In this document: positions 35,553-44,652 of the stretch, piece by piece
Layout: the number at the start of each line of letters is the position of its first letter
How positions within the stretch are numbered: position 1 is the stretch's first letter
DNA from: an uncultured Rhodospirillales bacterium
GTDB lineage: Bacteria > Pseudomonadota > Alphaproteobacteria > Acetobacterales > Acetobacteraceae
Direction: 5' to 3'
DNA: 64,000 nucleotides
Assembly: GCA_903928895.1 (NCBI GenBank)
Contig: CAIYSR010000095.1
Coordinates: 1-64,000 of the forward strand
Notes under the pieces: generated by a model
What the model was told of the DNA's origin: nothing
Database searches by the model: none
Seen by the model: only the letters and a program-made list of their open reading frames with translations
Made by a program: the position numbers and the translations under genes

Positions 35553-37265
35553 TCAGAGGCAGGCGGCCAGCGCGGTATCGAGCGCGTGGCGCAACCGGTT
35601 GGCGGCACGAATGGCGCTGACCTCGCCGAATTTGGCGTCATCGCTGTCCGCCGCCGTGCCGGCAAGGCGCCGCATCGCGTCGAGCACCGGCCACGGCGCC
35701 AGACCGAGCGCGGGGTCGTGATCGAAACGGTCACCCAGGGTGTAGTCGAGGGGCACCAGCGCCCGGCCGAGCGCCATCAGTGCGGCGTTGACTGCATCAT
35801 CCTGCGCCGCCGGCCGCGCGATGAGCGCCGCTGCCGCGTCGCGCAACGCCGCGGCGCGGGCGCTCAACCCGGCGAGATCGAAGCGCGCGCCGAGTTTGGC
35901 CTGCAGCGCCGCGAGTTCGCCCAGCAGATCGCCGGCGGTCTCGGCATAGTCGAGCGGCAGGCGCGATTCGCTGAGCAGGCGCCAGAGCGTATGGAAATAG
36001 ATGCGGGTGTCGCGCGCCAGGTTCTCGGGGTCGATCTTGTCGATCGTGTCGTGCGGCGTGTGCCACCACCAGCCGAGCCCGGCGCCGCGCCGCCCGGCCC
36101 CGCCGCCGAGCACACCGGCGGCCGGATTGATGGTGCTGCCGGCCGGCTGCTCGCTCATCCCCATGTACATCGCCGGGATCCCGATGCCCCAGAACGATTC
36201 GTCGCCCGCCCGCGCCATGCGATGGCCGGCATGCACTTCGCCGCCCTGCGCCAGCACCGCATCCGCGGCAAGGCCCCGCAATTCGGCGGCCGACGGCGTG
36301 TCGGAGACCACGGTGGCGCCAATTCCACCGGTGCTGTCGACGTTCACATGCACCACGCAGCGCCGGTTGAGCTCATCCCAATGGGTATCCGCATACCAGG
36401 TCGAGCCGGAGTAGCGGCCATGCGAATGGCCGGACCAGAAGCACAGCCGCAGGCCGCGCGCCCAGTCCCCGCGCCGTGCCGCAGCGATGCGGGCGACTTC
36501 CAGCATCGTTGCGTTGGCGCTGCCGTTGTCCATCACCCCGTAGTACCAGGTATCGTGGTGGCCGGAGAACATCACGAACGGCGCTTCCGCGGCCGCGCCC
36601 TCGGGGAACAGCTCAGCCTCCAGGATCGGGGTTTTGCGCCACCCGGTATCCACCTCGGCCTGCAGCCGTGCGGTGACCGGCACATTGCCCGCCAGCGCCG
36701 CCTTCAGCCGCACCCCGTTGCTTTTGCCGACCGAGAGCACCACGGTGGTGGGCAGGTTGTGACGCGTCTCCGCCGTCGGGTTGCCCCAGACCGGGGAGAT
36801 GCACATCTCGTGCGGGTCCTCGTGCGGGCTGATATGGATCTGCCCCGCCGCCCCCGCCGCACTGGCGCGCAGGCCCACCGCGGGGTTGGCGATGCCATCG
36901 AGCAGAAGGATGCGGCCGGCGACGTTCTGCCCGGCGAAATCGGCCACCGATCCGGCGCCCAGATACACCACCTCGGCCACAAGCCCGGAGGCGGGCGAGG
37001 ACCGGGAGAACGAATGGGTGATGCAGTGCGGCGCGATGCCCGCCATTTCCAGCCGCGCCGCGCCGGGCAGGCTGATATAGGCGTCATGCGAGATAAGCCG
37101 CGTCGCATAGCCGATGCCGTCGAGCTCGGCCTGAAGATAGCGGAACGAGACCAGCTCCGCCTCCGTCCCCGACAACTTGATGCGTTTGGCGAATTCGGTG
37201 ACGTGGCGCATTAGCAGCCCGGCATCGACGGCGGCGATCAGATCGGCGGGTGGTGCGTGTGTCAT
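35553..37265 (-). CDS. M28 family zinc peptidase
   Basis: A 570-residue protein with an M28 (aminopeptidase Y/glutamate carboxypeptidase-like) core. The first metal ligand pair is in FSGHHDTWYYG near residue 235, the bridging Asp in GVMDNGSANATMLEVAR, later acidic residues near VNVDSTGG, and the final His in WWHTPHDTIDKID near 425. A PA-type insert precedes the core (VAEVVYLGAGSVADF near 110). No signal peptide is visible, so it is probably cytoplasmic and may trim imported peptides or amidated compounds. The neighbouring permeases are convergent. The ATG at 37265 fits the family start. Confidence 0.88.
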   Translation of the reverse strand: MTHAPPADLIAAVDAGLLMRHVTEFAKRIKLSGTEAELVSFRYLQAELDGIGYATRLISHDAYISLPGAARLEMAGIAPHCITHSFSRSSPASGLVAEVVYLGAGSVADFAGQNVAGRILLLDGIANPAVGLRASAAGAAGQIHISPHEDPHEMCISPVWGNPTAETRHNLPTTVVLSVGKSNGVRLKAALAGNVPVTARLQAEVDTGWRKTPILEAELFPEGAAAEAPFVMFSGHHDTWYYGVMDNGSANATMLEVARIAAARRGDWARGLRLCFWSGHSHGRYSGSTWYADTHWDELNRRCVVHVNVDSTGGIGATVVSDTPSAAELRGLAADAVLAQGGEVHAGHRMARAGDESFWGIGIPAMYMGMSEQPAGSTINPAAGVLGGGAGRRGAGLGWWWHTPHDTIDKIDPENLARDTRIYFHTLWRLLSESRLPLDYAETAGDLLGELAALQAKLGARFDLAGLSARAAALRDAAAALIARPAAQDDAVNAALMALGRALVPLDYTLGDRFDHDPALGLAPWPVLDAMRRLAGTAADSDDAKFGEVSAIRAANRLRHALDTALAACL

Positions 37266-37462
37266 TGCGGCATTCCCTCGGCTTCGCGGCGATGCTCGCA
37301 GCCCCGACCGCCCCCGGCAAGAGCCGACACCGCGTGATAGGTGCATGGGGCGTCCACGATTGACATGGATCAATGCCCGCCCGCTCAAGGCCGCCCTGAA
37401 CTGGGCGCGACGCCGCCATCGCCATATCCCATGGGCGATCGGCGTCGTGTGGAGCGATGGCC

Positions 37463-38167
37463 ATGGACTACAGCGATCCCGCCTGCGCCTATTGCCCCGG
37501 CACGGTGCGGGCCTGTCGGCGCGGGGAAGCCGAGGCCAAGGGCCCCGGCTTCTGCCCCTCCAAGGTCGACCCGGAAACCCAGGACGCCGCCCGTGCCTTG
37601 TATGATGACCCCGAAACGCTGCGGCTGGCGCGCGAGTCGGCCATCATCGAGGCCGAAGGCTATTGCAAATGGACCCGGGTGGAAGAAATCGTCCACTTCG
37701 CCAAACGCATGGGCTACCGCAAGATCGGCATCGCCAACTGCATCAGCTTTGTCGATCACGCCTACGTGCTGACCGGCATTCTCGAGAGCCACGGCTTCCA
37801 GGTGGCCTCGGTCGCCTGCAAAAACGGCAACATTCCGAAGGAGGACATCGGACTCGAGGACAGCCAGAAGATCCGCCCCGGCGGCTTCGAGGCGCTGTGC
37901 AATCCGGTGGCGCAGGCCGAGTTGCTCGCGGCGCATGGCTGCGAGTTCAACGTGGTGATGGGGCTCTGCATCGGCCACGACAGCCTGTTCTTCAAATACG
38001 CGCAGGCCCCTACCACCGTGCTCGTCGCCAAGGACCGCGTGCTCGGACACAACCCGATCGCCGCGTTGCAACTCGCGGACAGCTATTATAGTCGCCTGTG
38101 GGGGCCGGACCGTCCCGCCGCCCCGCCAAAACTGCCGCCCGAAGGCCGCAAGGGCGCCCGGCGGTAA
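37463..38167 (+). CDS. DUF1847 cysteine-rich protein
   Basis: A 234-residue protein of the DUF1847 family, function unknown. The N-terminus carries a Cys cluster (CAYCPGTVRACRRGE, then FCPSK, then GYCKW near residue 67). The central domain has GYRKIGIANCISFVDHAYVL and ASVACKNGN, and later NVVMGLCIGHDSLFFKYA, which reads like a metal- or redox-cofactor-binding fold. The second ATG (37463) is preferred to the one at 37457, since GGAG is then 8 bases upstream. It stands alone, with 190 bases before and about 90 after. Confidence 0.85.
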   Translation: MDYSDPACAYCPGTVRACRRGEAEAKGPGFCPSKVDPETQDAARALYDDPETLRLARESAIIEAEGYCKWTRVEEIVHFAKRMGYRKIGIANCISFVDHAYVLTGILESHGFQVASVACKNGNIPKEDIGLEDSQKIRPGGFEALCNPVAQAELLAAHGCEFNVVMGLCIGHDSLFFKYAQAPTTVLVAKDRVLGHNPIAALQLADSYYSRLWGPDRPAAPPKLPPEGRKGARR

Positions 38168-38260
38168 CCCCGCTCTGCGGCCACCGTCACGGGGTATGTC
38201 TCCGACAGCCGGTTCTTGTATAACCGGCGGAACAACAACGTCCGGGAGCAGCCAACCGCC

Positions 38261-39427
38261 ATGATACGTCCGCTGGCCAATATCCGCGTGCTTGATCTCG
38301 CCACCACCATCGCTGGCCCGTACTGCGCCCGGCTGCTGGCCGATGCGGGGGCGGAGGTCGTCAAGATCGAGACCGCGGAGGGCGAACTGATGCGGGCGCG
38401 TCCGCCCTATCGCAACGGCGCGAGTTCCTCCTATGGCCAGCTCAACGCCGGCAAGCGCAGTCTGGTGCTCGACCTCAAGCGCCCCGAGGCGGTCGAGATC
38501 GTCAAGCGGATGGTCGCCGACGCAGACGTCCTGGTAGAGAACTTCCGGCCCGGTGTGATGCGGCGCTTCGGCCTCGACTACGAGGTCCTGAGGGCGATCA
38601 ACCCTCGGCTGATCTACACCGCGATATCGGGCTTCGGCCAATCCGGCCCCTCCGCAGGCCTGGCTGCCTACGCGCCGGCGGTGCACGCCTCCTCCGGCTT
38701 CGACCTCGCCCACCTGACCTACCAGCCCGGGCGCGGGCGGCCGGACAACTGCGGCATCTATATCGCCGACGTGCTGACCGGCACCTACGCCTTCGGCGCC
38801 ACCATGACGGCGCTGTTCCAGCGCACCGCCACCGGGCGCGGGCAGATGGTGGATGTCTCGATGCTGGAATCGATGCTGACACTCACCCTCGGCGAAGTGC
38901 AGGCGGCACAGTTTCCCGTCGCCCCGCCCGGACGGCCGATGTTTGGCCCGGTCGCCACCGCCAATGGCTGGATCATGCCGGCGGTGGCAAGCGAGCGCAG
39001 CTTCCAGAACCTCGCCGCCGCGGCCGGTCGGCCCGACTGGATCAGTGACCCCCGTTTCGCCGCCTACGCCCAGCGGCGCGTCAACTGGGGCCAACTGATC
39101 GATGAGCTCGAGCAATGGTCGACGAAGCTGACGACGGCCGAGGTCGAGGCCGCCCTCAACCAGGCCGGCGTGCCGTGCTCGGCCTACCGCACTGTCGCCG
39201 AGGCGCTGGCTGATCCGCAGCTCGAACATCGCCGCGCTCTGGCGGAGGTGCACGACGCCGGTGGCAGCTTCAAGGTGGTCAACCCTCCATTTCGCCTGTC
39301 CGACGGCGACACCACGGTGCGGAATTTCGCCGCCGCGCTCGGCGAGCACAGCCGCGCCGTGCTGGGCGAACTCGGCTACAGCCCGGCCGCGATCGACGCG
39401 CTGTTCGCCTCCGGTGTCGCCGCCTGA
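38261..39427 (+). CDS. Family III CoA-transferase (CaiB/BaiF)
   Basis: A 388-residue CoA-transferase that moves CoA between carboxylic acids. The N-terminal domain shows IRVLDLATTIAGPYCARLLADAGAEVVKIE. The Arg/Asn-containing ENFRPGVMRRFGLDYE is near residue 88, the catalytic Asp is expected in IYIADVLTG near 168, and GRGQMVDVSMLESM follows. It precedes an alpha/beta hydrolase, enoyl-CoA hydratase and LLM oxidoreductase on the same strand, so it may activate the substrate of a short acyl-CoA degradation route. The acids used are unknown. Confidence 0.92.
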   Translation: MIRPLANIRVLDLATTIAGPYCARLLADAGAEVVKIETAEGELMRARPPYRNGASSSYGQLNAGKRSLVLDLKRPEAVEIVKRMVADADVLVENFRPGVMRRFGLDYEVLRAINPRLIYTAISGFGQSGPSAGLAAYAPAVHASSGFDLAHLTYQPGRGRPDNCGIYIADVLTGTYAFGATMTALFQRTATGRGQMVDVSMLESMLTLTLGEVQAAQFPVAPPGRPMFGPVATANGWIMPAVASERSFQNLAAAAGRPDWISDPRFAAYAQRRVNWGQLIDELEQWSTKLTTAEVEAALNQAGVPCSAYRTVAEALADPQLEHRRALAEVHDAGGSFKVVNPPFRLSDGDTTVRNFAAALGEHSRAVLGELGYSPAAIDALFASGVAA

Positions 39428-39499
39428 TCGCACCCGCCCCCCAGCCTTCCCAAGCGCACCCACTCACGCCACACTCGTCGCCAAGGGGAGAGAAATGCC

Positions 39500-40270
39500 A
39501 TGACGATGCTCAATCGCGGCGGGATCAATCTCTACTACGAAGTCCACGGCAGCGGCCCGACCCTGCTGCTCTCGCACGGGTTCTCCGCCACCTCGGCGAT
39601 GTGGCAGGGTCAGATCGGCGCCCTGTCCCGAGCCCATCGCCTCGTGCTTTGGGACATGCGCGGCCACGGTCAATCCGACTATCCTGACGATCCGGCTCAG
39701 TATTCAGAGGCCGCCACCGTGGCTGACATGGCGGCGATCCTGGATGCGGTCGAGGCACGGACGGCCATCATCGGCGGCCTGTCGCTCGGCGGCTACATGT
39801 CCCTCGCCTTCCACAAGACCCACCCGGAGCGCACCGAGGCGCTGCTGATCATCGACACCGGCCCAGGCTTCAAGAAGGACGCGGCCCGCGAGGCATGGAA
39901 CCAGCGCTCGCTGGGAACGGCGGCGAAACTCGAGGCCGAAGGCCTGGGAACGCTGCGCACCGCCAGTGCCGAACGCGCCCTCAGCCGGCATCGCGACGCC
40001 CAGGGCCTGGCTCATGCCGCGCGCGGGATGCTGACCCAGCGCGACGCGGGCGTGATCGAGTCGCTGCCCGACATCCGCGTCCCCGCACTCGTCCTCGTCG
40101 GCAGCAACGACATGCCGTTCCTGGCGGCGACGGACTACATGGCTGGCAAGATCCCCCATGCCACCAAGGTCGTCATCGAGGGTGCCGGCCACGCCGCCAA
40201 TCTCGACCAGCCCGAAGCCTTCAACGCCGCCGTCACAGCCTTCCTCGCAACCCTGGGACCGACCGCATGA
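39500..40270 (+). CDS. Alpha/beta hydrolase
   Basis: A 256-residue alpha/beta-hydrolase. The oxyanion segment is LLLSHGFSATSAMW near residue 23, the nucleophile elbow is GGLSLGGYM with Ser near residue 94, the acid Asp is probably in LVGSNDMPF near 212, and the His is in EGAGHAANLDQP near 237. All catalytic positions are present. A GGGAGAG ribosome-binding site lies about 9 bases upstream. It overlaps the next gene by four bases. Likely an esterase, lactonase or C-C hydrolase; sequence alone does not choose. Confidence 0.9.
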   Translation: MTMLNRGGINLYYEVHGSGPTLLLSHGFSATSAMWQGQIGALSRAHRLVLWDMRGHGQSDYPDDPAQYSEAATVADMAAILDAVEARTAIIGGLSLGGYMSLAFHKTHPERTEALLIIDTGPGFKKDAAREAWNQRSLGTAAKLEAEGLGTLRTASAERALSRHRDAQGLAHAARGMLTQRDAGVIESLPDIRVPALVLVGSNDMPFLAATDYMAGKIPHATKVVIEGAGHAANLDQPEAFNAAVTAFLATLGPTA

Positions 40271-41052
40271 CCGACTATCCCGACATCGCCGTCTCGCTGG
40301 CTGACCGGGTCGGTCTGGTGGAGATCCGCAAGCCGCCCAACAACTTCTTCGACGTCTCCCTCATCCGCCAGATCGGCGATGCGTTCGACGCCTTGGATAC
40401 CGATCCCGAATGCCGTACGATTCTGCTCGCGGCCCAGGGCAAGGCGTTCTGTGCGGGCGCCGATTTCGCGAGCCGCCCGGCCGATGGTGTGGAGGCCGGC
40501 GCCGGTGGTGGCGTGGCCAGGCACCTATATAAGGAAGCCGTTCGTCTGTTCCGCGTCAGAAAACCTGTGGTCGCGGCCATTCACGGCCCGGCAATCGGCG
40601 GCGGGCTCGGCCTCGCTTTGGTGGCCGACTTCCGCGTCACCTGCGCCGAGGCCCGGTTCGCCGCCAATTTCAACCGCCTCGGCTTCCACCCGGGATTTGG
40701 CCTCACCGTCACCCTGCCGCGCCTGGTCGGCACGCAAAAATCCGCCCTGCTGTTCTATACCGGGCGGCGCATCGGCGGCGAGGAGGCGGTCGCCATCGGG
40801 CTTGCCGACATGCTCGTGCCCGAGGCCGAGGTGCGCGATGCCGCCCGCGCGCTCGCCGTTGAAGTCGCCCAGTCCGCTCCCCTGTCCACCCAGTCAACCC
40901 GCGAGACCCTGCGCCGCGGCCTTGCCGATGCGGTGGAGGCGGCGACCGAGCGCGAACTCGTCGAGCAGGACTGGCAGCGCAAGACCGCGGACTTCCGCGA
41001 GGGCGTGAAGGCGATGGGCGAACGCCGCCTGCCCGACTTCAAGGGGACGTGA
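40267..41052 (+). CDS. Enoyl-CoA hydratase/isomerase family protein
   Basis: A 261-residue crotonase-fold protein. The oxyanion-hole motifs are KAFCAGADFASRP near residue 59 and IHGPAIGGGLGLALVADFRV near 105. FNRLGFHPGFGLTVTLPRLVG near 140 places a Gly/Phe where hydratases have the second catalytic Glu, so an isomerase or hydrolase activity is possible. The ATG overlaps the hydrolase stop (ATGA). Confidence 0.9.
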   Translation: MTDYPDIAVSLADRVGLVEIRKPPNNFFDVSLIRQIGDAFDALDTDPECRTILLAAQGKAFCAGADFASRPADGVEAGAGGGVARHLYKEAVRLFRVRKPVVAAIHGPAIGGGLGLALVADFRVTCAEARFAANFNRLGFHPGFGLTVTLPRLVGTQKSALLFYTGRRIGGEEAVAIGLADMLVPEAEVRDAARALAVEVAQSAPLSTQSTRETLRRGLADAVEAATERELVEQDWQRKTADFREGVKAMGERRLPDFKGT

Positions 41053-41056
41053 TCGA

Positions 41057-41914
41057 ATGAAACTCGGACGACTCGGCGTCTGGAACCCGAACGACCGCCT
41101 CACGCCACCAGAACTGGCCCGCCTTCTCGCCACCGCGGAGGACCTCGGCTACTCCGCCCTATGGTATCCCGAGGCGGTTGGCTACGAGGCATTGTCCAGC
41201 GCCAGCTTCATGCTCGCCCATTCGAAAACCTTGCGCATCGGCAGCTCGATCGCCAGCATCTACGCCCGCGATGCCTTCACCGCACGACGCGGACTGCTCG
41301 GGTTGAACCAGATGTACGACAACCGGTTCATCCTCGGCCTCGGCGTCAGCCACGCCCCGATGGTGGAGGCCCGCGGCCACGGCTACGACCGCCCGGTCCC
41401 GGCGATGCGCGCCTATCTCGACCGCCTTCAGGGCAATGAGGATGGCGCGGACCATTGGCCTGTCATGCTGGCGGCGCTGGGGCCGGTTATGCTCAAGCTC
41501 GCCTACGCGCGCAGCATGGGCGCGCTGCCGGTGAATGCGACGCCCGAGCACACAAGCTGCGCCGCCGCTCTGATGCCGGCGGGGAAACATCTGGCGGTGG
41601 CGCAGAAGTTCCTAATCGAGACCGACGCCACTCGAGCCCGCGCCATCGGCCGGGCCGAACTCGCGATGTACCTGGCGATGCCGAACTACATCAACCACTG
41701 GCTCCGTCTCGGCTTTACGCCCGACGAACTCCAGAACGGAGGCTCTGACCGGCTGGTCGATGCGATGATCAACTGGGGCACCGCGGAGCAGGTGAAGCAG
41801 CAGATCCGCGCCCATTTCGAGGCCGGTGCGACCCATGTCTGTATCCGCCCGGTGCACTCGAATGGAGATTTCGCGGCACGTGATGCCATGCTGCGCACAA
41901 TGGCCGACTTGTAG
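41057..41914 (+). CDS. LLM-class flavin-dependent oxidoreductase
   Basis: A 285-residue luciferase-like monooxygenase fold of the group typically annotated as F420-dependent (TIGR03620-like). The N-terminal GRLGVWNPNDRLTPPELARLL, ALWYPEAVGYE and LRIGSSIASIYARD fit the family, as does the later FILGLGVSH. Whether the cofactor is FMN or F420 cannot be read from the sequence. It begins 4 bases after the enoyl-CoA hydratase and ends the 38.3-41.9 kb operon. Confidence 0.88.
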   Translation: MKLGRLGVWNPNDRLTPPELARLLATAEDLGYSALWYPEAVGYEALSSASFMLAHSKTLRIGSSIASIYARDAFTARRGLLGLNQMYDNRFILGLGVSHAPMVEARGHGYDRPVPAMRAYLDRLQGNEDGADHWPVMLAALGPVMLKLAYARSMGALPVNATPEHTSCAAALMPAGKHLAVAQKFLIETDATRARAIGRAELAMYLAMPNYINHWLRLGFTPDELQNGGSDRLVDAMINWGTAEQVKQQIRAHFEAGATHVCIRPVHSNGDFAARDAMLRTMADL

Positions 41915-41994
41915 CCATACGGTGGTGCCGACAACGCGCATGACCCAGTGGCGTTCAATATCAACCCGCACCGATTCGTCCCAGGATCGTAGGC

Positions 41995-43044
41995 CTAATA
42001 TTTCGCATACCGCAACATCTGCAATGTGATCCGTTCGCAGAACAGCATTTGCGGATATTGCAGCGCGAGCACACGGGCCCCGAGGCCGAGGGATTGGCGC
42101 ATCGATGGACGATCGGCCAGGACTTGGAGGACGGCACGCAGGGCCGCGGCGTCTCCGGGCGGGTACATCAGGCAGTTCACGCCGTCCTGCCATCCCAGGG
42201 ACCGATAGACGGCAAGGTTGGCCAGCACGACGGGTTTGCCCAGCAGGCCGGTTTCCATGGGCGCGATGCCGAAGGTTTCGTCGGCCGAGGGGAAGCATCC
42301 GACGTCGGCGCCCGCGAGCAGGGCGGCCTTCCGCGACGCATCCACCACGCCGTGCCAGGTCAGGCGGGGGTGCTCGAGGCCGATGAGCGGGCGTTCCTGG
42401 TCGGACCAGAATTGCATGTAGCCGAGGTCGCCCACGATATCGCAGTGGATGGCGAAGCGGGCCTCCATTGCGAGCACGGCGCGCACCAGGTCGGGCTGCC
42501 GTTTGCGGGGATAAACGGAGCCGAGGGTGATCAGGCGGAGGGTTCCAGCCTGGCCGCGGGGTGGCGGCGGGGGGAGTTCAGTGGGGGTTTCGACACCGCA
42601 GGGCAGGGCGCGGGCGCGGCCTTCGCCGAGGCCGATGAGGAAGGAGGCGAACATCTCGCGCTGCCAGTCGGAATCGAACAGCACCTGGTCGCAGCGGGCG
42701 AAAAGGTCGATGGTGCGGGCCGGTGGGGTCTGGATGCCGTGGATGGCGCCGGTAGATTCGTGCACCCACCACACCACCGGCATGCGTGTCGCGAGTTGTT
42801 CCACCCAGTGCCCATCAAAGAAAGTGTTGACCAGTCCGCAGTCGAAGCGTTCGGTCACGTCCACCTCGGCACGCGGCGTGGCGCCGAGCGCGCGCAGGTC
42901 ATCGCCCCAGTCGCGCATGGCATCAGCGCCGAGCACGGCGTGGACTTCCCAGCCGTAGCGGCCGCACCAATGCCCGATCGCCCAGCGCAGCAGCGCCGCC
43001 GCCCCGTTCGGCCCGTAGGAATGAGTGACCACCAGGATTTTCAT
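41995..43044 (-). CDS. Glycosyltransferase, GT4-like
   Basis: A 349-residue GT-B fold glycosyltransferase. The N-terminal domain starts KILVVTHSYGPNGAAALLRW. The C-terminal nucleotide-sugar site is VGCFPSADETFGIAPMETGLLGKPVVLANL near residues 255-285, with the E-x7-E motif of retaining GT4 enzymes. LITLGSVYPRKRQPDLV near residue 185 is the typical interdomain start. Acceptor and donor are unknown. It stands alone between the LLM gene and the tRNA gene, and its GC-rich sequence matches its neighbours. Confidence 0.88.
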   Translation of the reverse strand: MKILVVTHSYGPNGAAALLRWAIGHWCGRYGWEVHAVLGADAMRDWGDDLRALGATPRAEVDVTERFDCGLVNTFFDGHWVEQLATRMPVVWWVHESTGAIHGIQTPPARTIDLFARCDQVLFDSDWQREMFASFLIGLGEGRARALPCGVETPTELPPPPPRGQAGTLRLITLGSVYPRKRQPDLVRAVLAMEARFAIHCDIVGDLGYMQFWSDQERPLIGLEHPRLTWHGVVDASRKAALLAGADVGCFPSADETFGIAPMETGLLGKPVVLANLAVYRSLGWQDGVNCLMYPPGDAAALRAVLQVLADRPSMRQSLGLGARVLALQYPQMLFCERITLQMLRYAKY

Positions 43045-43164
43045 GGATGAGCCTCCAACCAGGTCCGTGCCGCTGTCTGGCCAATGTCCGAACGCATGCC
43101 AAGACGTCCCCGTCCCATGATTTAGCAGGGTATGGAAGTCTCTAAGTCGGTCCGAGGGTAAGGA

Positions 43165-43239
43165 TGGTAGCGGCGGACGGATTTGAACCGCCGACCAAGG
43201 GATTATGATTCCCCTGCTCTACCGCTGAGCTACGCCGCC
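43165..43239 (-). tRNA. tRNA-Met (anticodon CAT), elongator type
   Basis: A 75-base cloverleaf on the minus strand with encoded CCA. The acceptor stem GGCGGCG pairs with CGCCGCT (one G-U), the D-arm is GCTC..GAGC, the anticodon stem-loop is GGGGA-ATCATAA-TCCCT, and the T-loop is GGTTCAAATCC. The paired first base excludes initiator tRNA. A CAT anticodon can also mark the lysidine-modified tRNA-Ile2; the GGGGA anticodon stem favours elongator Met, but I cannot fully separate the two. Confidence 0.9.
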
Positions 43240-43396
43240 ATCCATTCGTCGCACGGTTGCCTTGACGGCTGCGGGACCCGCACGAGAGGCGGGGTGATAG
43301 CGTCCGCGGTTTGGCACGTCAATCGTCGCCTCGTCATGGCTGGACGGAGGGCGGTGAGCAGGACAAGCTGGCGGCTTGGCAGGGGAGGAAATGACC

Positions 43397-43423
43397 ATGG
43401 CTCACGAGCAGGGTGCGGCGTGA
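43397..43423 (+). other. Possible leader mini-ORF before the CoA-transferase gene
   Basis: AGGGGAGGAA (43381-43390), the strongest ribosome-binding site of this region, precedes not the CoA-transferase start but a tiny frame MAHEQGAA. Its TGA at 43421-43423 overlaps the CoA-transferase ATG (TGATG). The ATG at 43391 would add two residues. This arrangement would couple translation of the two. It may simply be a start-site artefact, as a weaker AGGG also sits 9 bases before the CoA-transferase ATG. Confidence 0.35.
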
Positions 43424-44622
43424 TGATGGCGCAGGCGTTTGCCAATGTCCGGGTGCTCGACTTCACCCGCGTCCTTGCCGGCCCCTTCGCGTCGTTCCAG
43501 CTCGCCTTGCAGGGCGCCGACGTGATCAAGGTCGAGGCCCCTGGCGGCGAGGAGACCCGCACCATCGCGCGCCAGCGGGACTGGGTCGAGCGCAAAATGG
43601 CGCCGATCTGGATGTCGGTGAACGGCAACAAGCGCTCGATCGTGCTCGATCTGTCCAAGCCGGCGGCAGTCGCCGTGGTGAAGCGGCTGGCGGCGGCGGC
43701 GGATATCGTGGTCGAGAATTTCCGCCCCGGCGTGATGAACCGCCTCGGCATCGGCTACGACGCACTGTCCGCGATCAATCCGAAACTGATCTACTGCGCC
43801 ATCGCCGGGTTCGGCCAGGAAGGGCCCGAGCGCCGCACGCCCTCGTATGACGGCATGATCCAGGCGATGAGCGGCCTGATGGCGATGACGGGGACGCCCG
43901 AGAGCGGCCCGACGCGGGCGGGATTCGCCGCGGTGGACATGATCACCGGCATCAACGCCGCCTACGCGATGGCCACCGCGCTGTTCCAGCGCAGCCATAC
44001 CGGGCGGGGCCAGTTCGTCGATGTGGCGATGCTCGATTCGATGCTGGCCCTGCTGGCGCAACAAGTCGCCGAATATACCGTCACCGGGGACGTCGCCCAG
44101 CGCTCCGGCAATCTTTCGCCCTCGCGCAAGCCGACGGCTGACCTGTTCGCGGGTGCCGACGGGCACATCCTGCTCGCGGTGCTGACGGAAAAGCAGTTCC
44201 GTTCGCTGTTCACCGTCCTCGGGCGGACCGACGTGTTCGAGGACCCACGCTTCGTCGACTGGTTCGCGCGGATGGACAATGCCGCGCTGGTCAAGGCGAC
44301 GATCGAGGCGGCGCTGCAAACCGACACCTGCAAGGTCTGGGAGGCCCGGCTCAAGGCGGCCGACATCCCCTGCGCGCGGGTCTGGGCGATCGATGAGATT
44401 CTGGCCCATCCGCAGCTCGGCCATCGCGACATCATCCAGACCGTGGACAGCGAATTCGGACCGCTGCGGCTGACCGGGGCATCCTTCCGGCTGGCCGAAG
44501 GCAATGGCGGCATGACCCGCCCGCCGCCGCGCGTCGATGAGCATGGGGCGGAGATACTTGCCGAGGCCGGGTATTCCGGAGACGAGATCGCGGCATTGCG
44601 GGCCGCGGGCGCCCTGGGCTAA
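43423..44622 (+). CDS. Family III CoA-transferase (CaiB/BaiF)
   Basis: A 399-residue CoA-transferase, second of its family in the window. The start VRVLDFTRVLAGPFASFQLALQGADVIKVE is typical, followed by ENFRPGVMNRLGIGYD near residue 92, the probable catalytic Asp in AAVDMITG near 168 and GRGQFVDVAMLDSM. It is only a distant paralogue of the gene at 38261. The downstream HAD hydrolase follows after 30 bases. Two ATG codons at 43423 and 43426 are equally possible starts. Confidence 0.92.
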   Translation: MMAQAFANVRVLDFTRVLAGPFASFQLALQGADVIKVEAPGGEETRTIARQRDWVERKMAPIWMSVNGNKRSIVLDLSKPAAVAVVKRLAAAADIVVENFRPGVMNRLGIGYDALSAINPKLIYCAIAGFGQEGPERRTPSYDGMIQAMSGLMAMTGTPESGPTRAGFAAVDMITGINAAYAMATALFQRSHTGRGQFVDVAMLDSMLALLAQQVAEYTVTGDVAQRSGNLSPSRKPTADLFAGADGHILLAVLTEKQFRSLFTVLGRTDVFEDPRFVDWFARMDNAALVKATIEAALQTDTCKVWEARLKAADIPCARVWAIDEILAHPQLGHRDIIQTVDSEFGPLRLTGASFRLAEGNGGMTRPPPRVDEHGAEILAEAGYSGDEIAALRAAGALG

Positions 44623-44652
44623 GCCTATGGGGCGTTGAAGGAGCCGTCTGGG

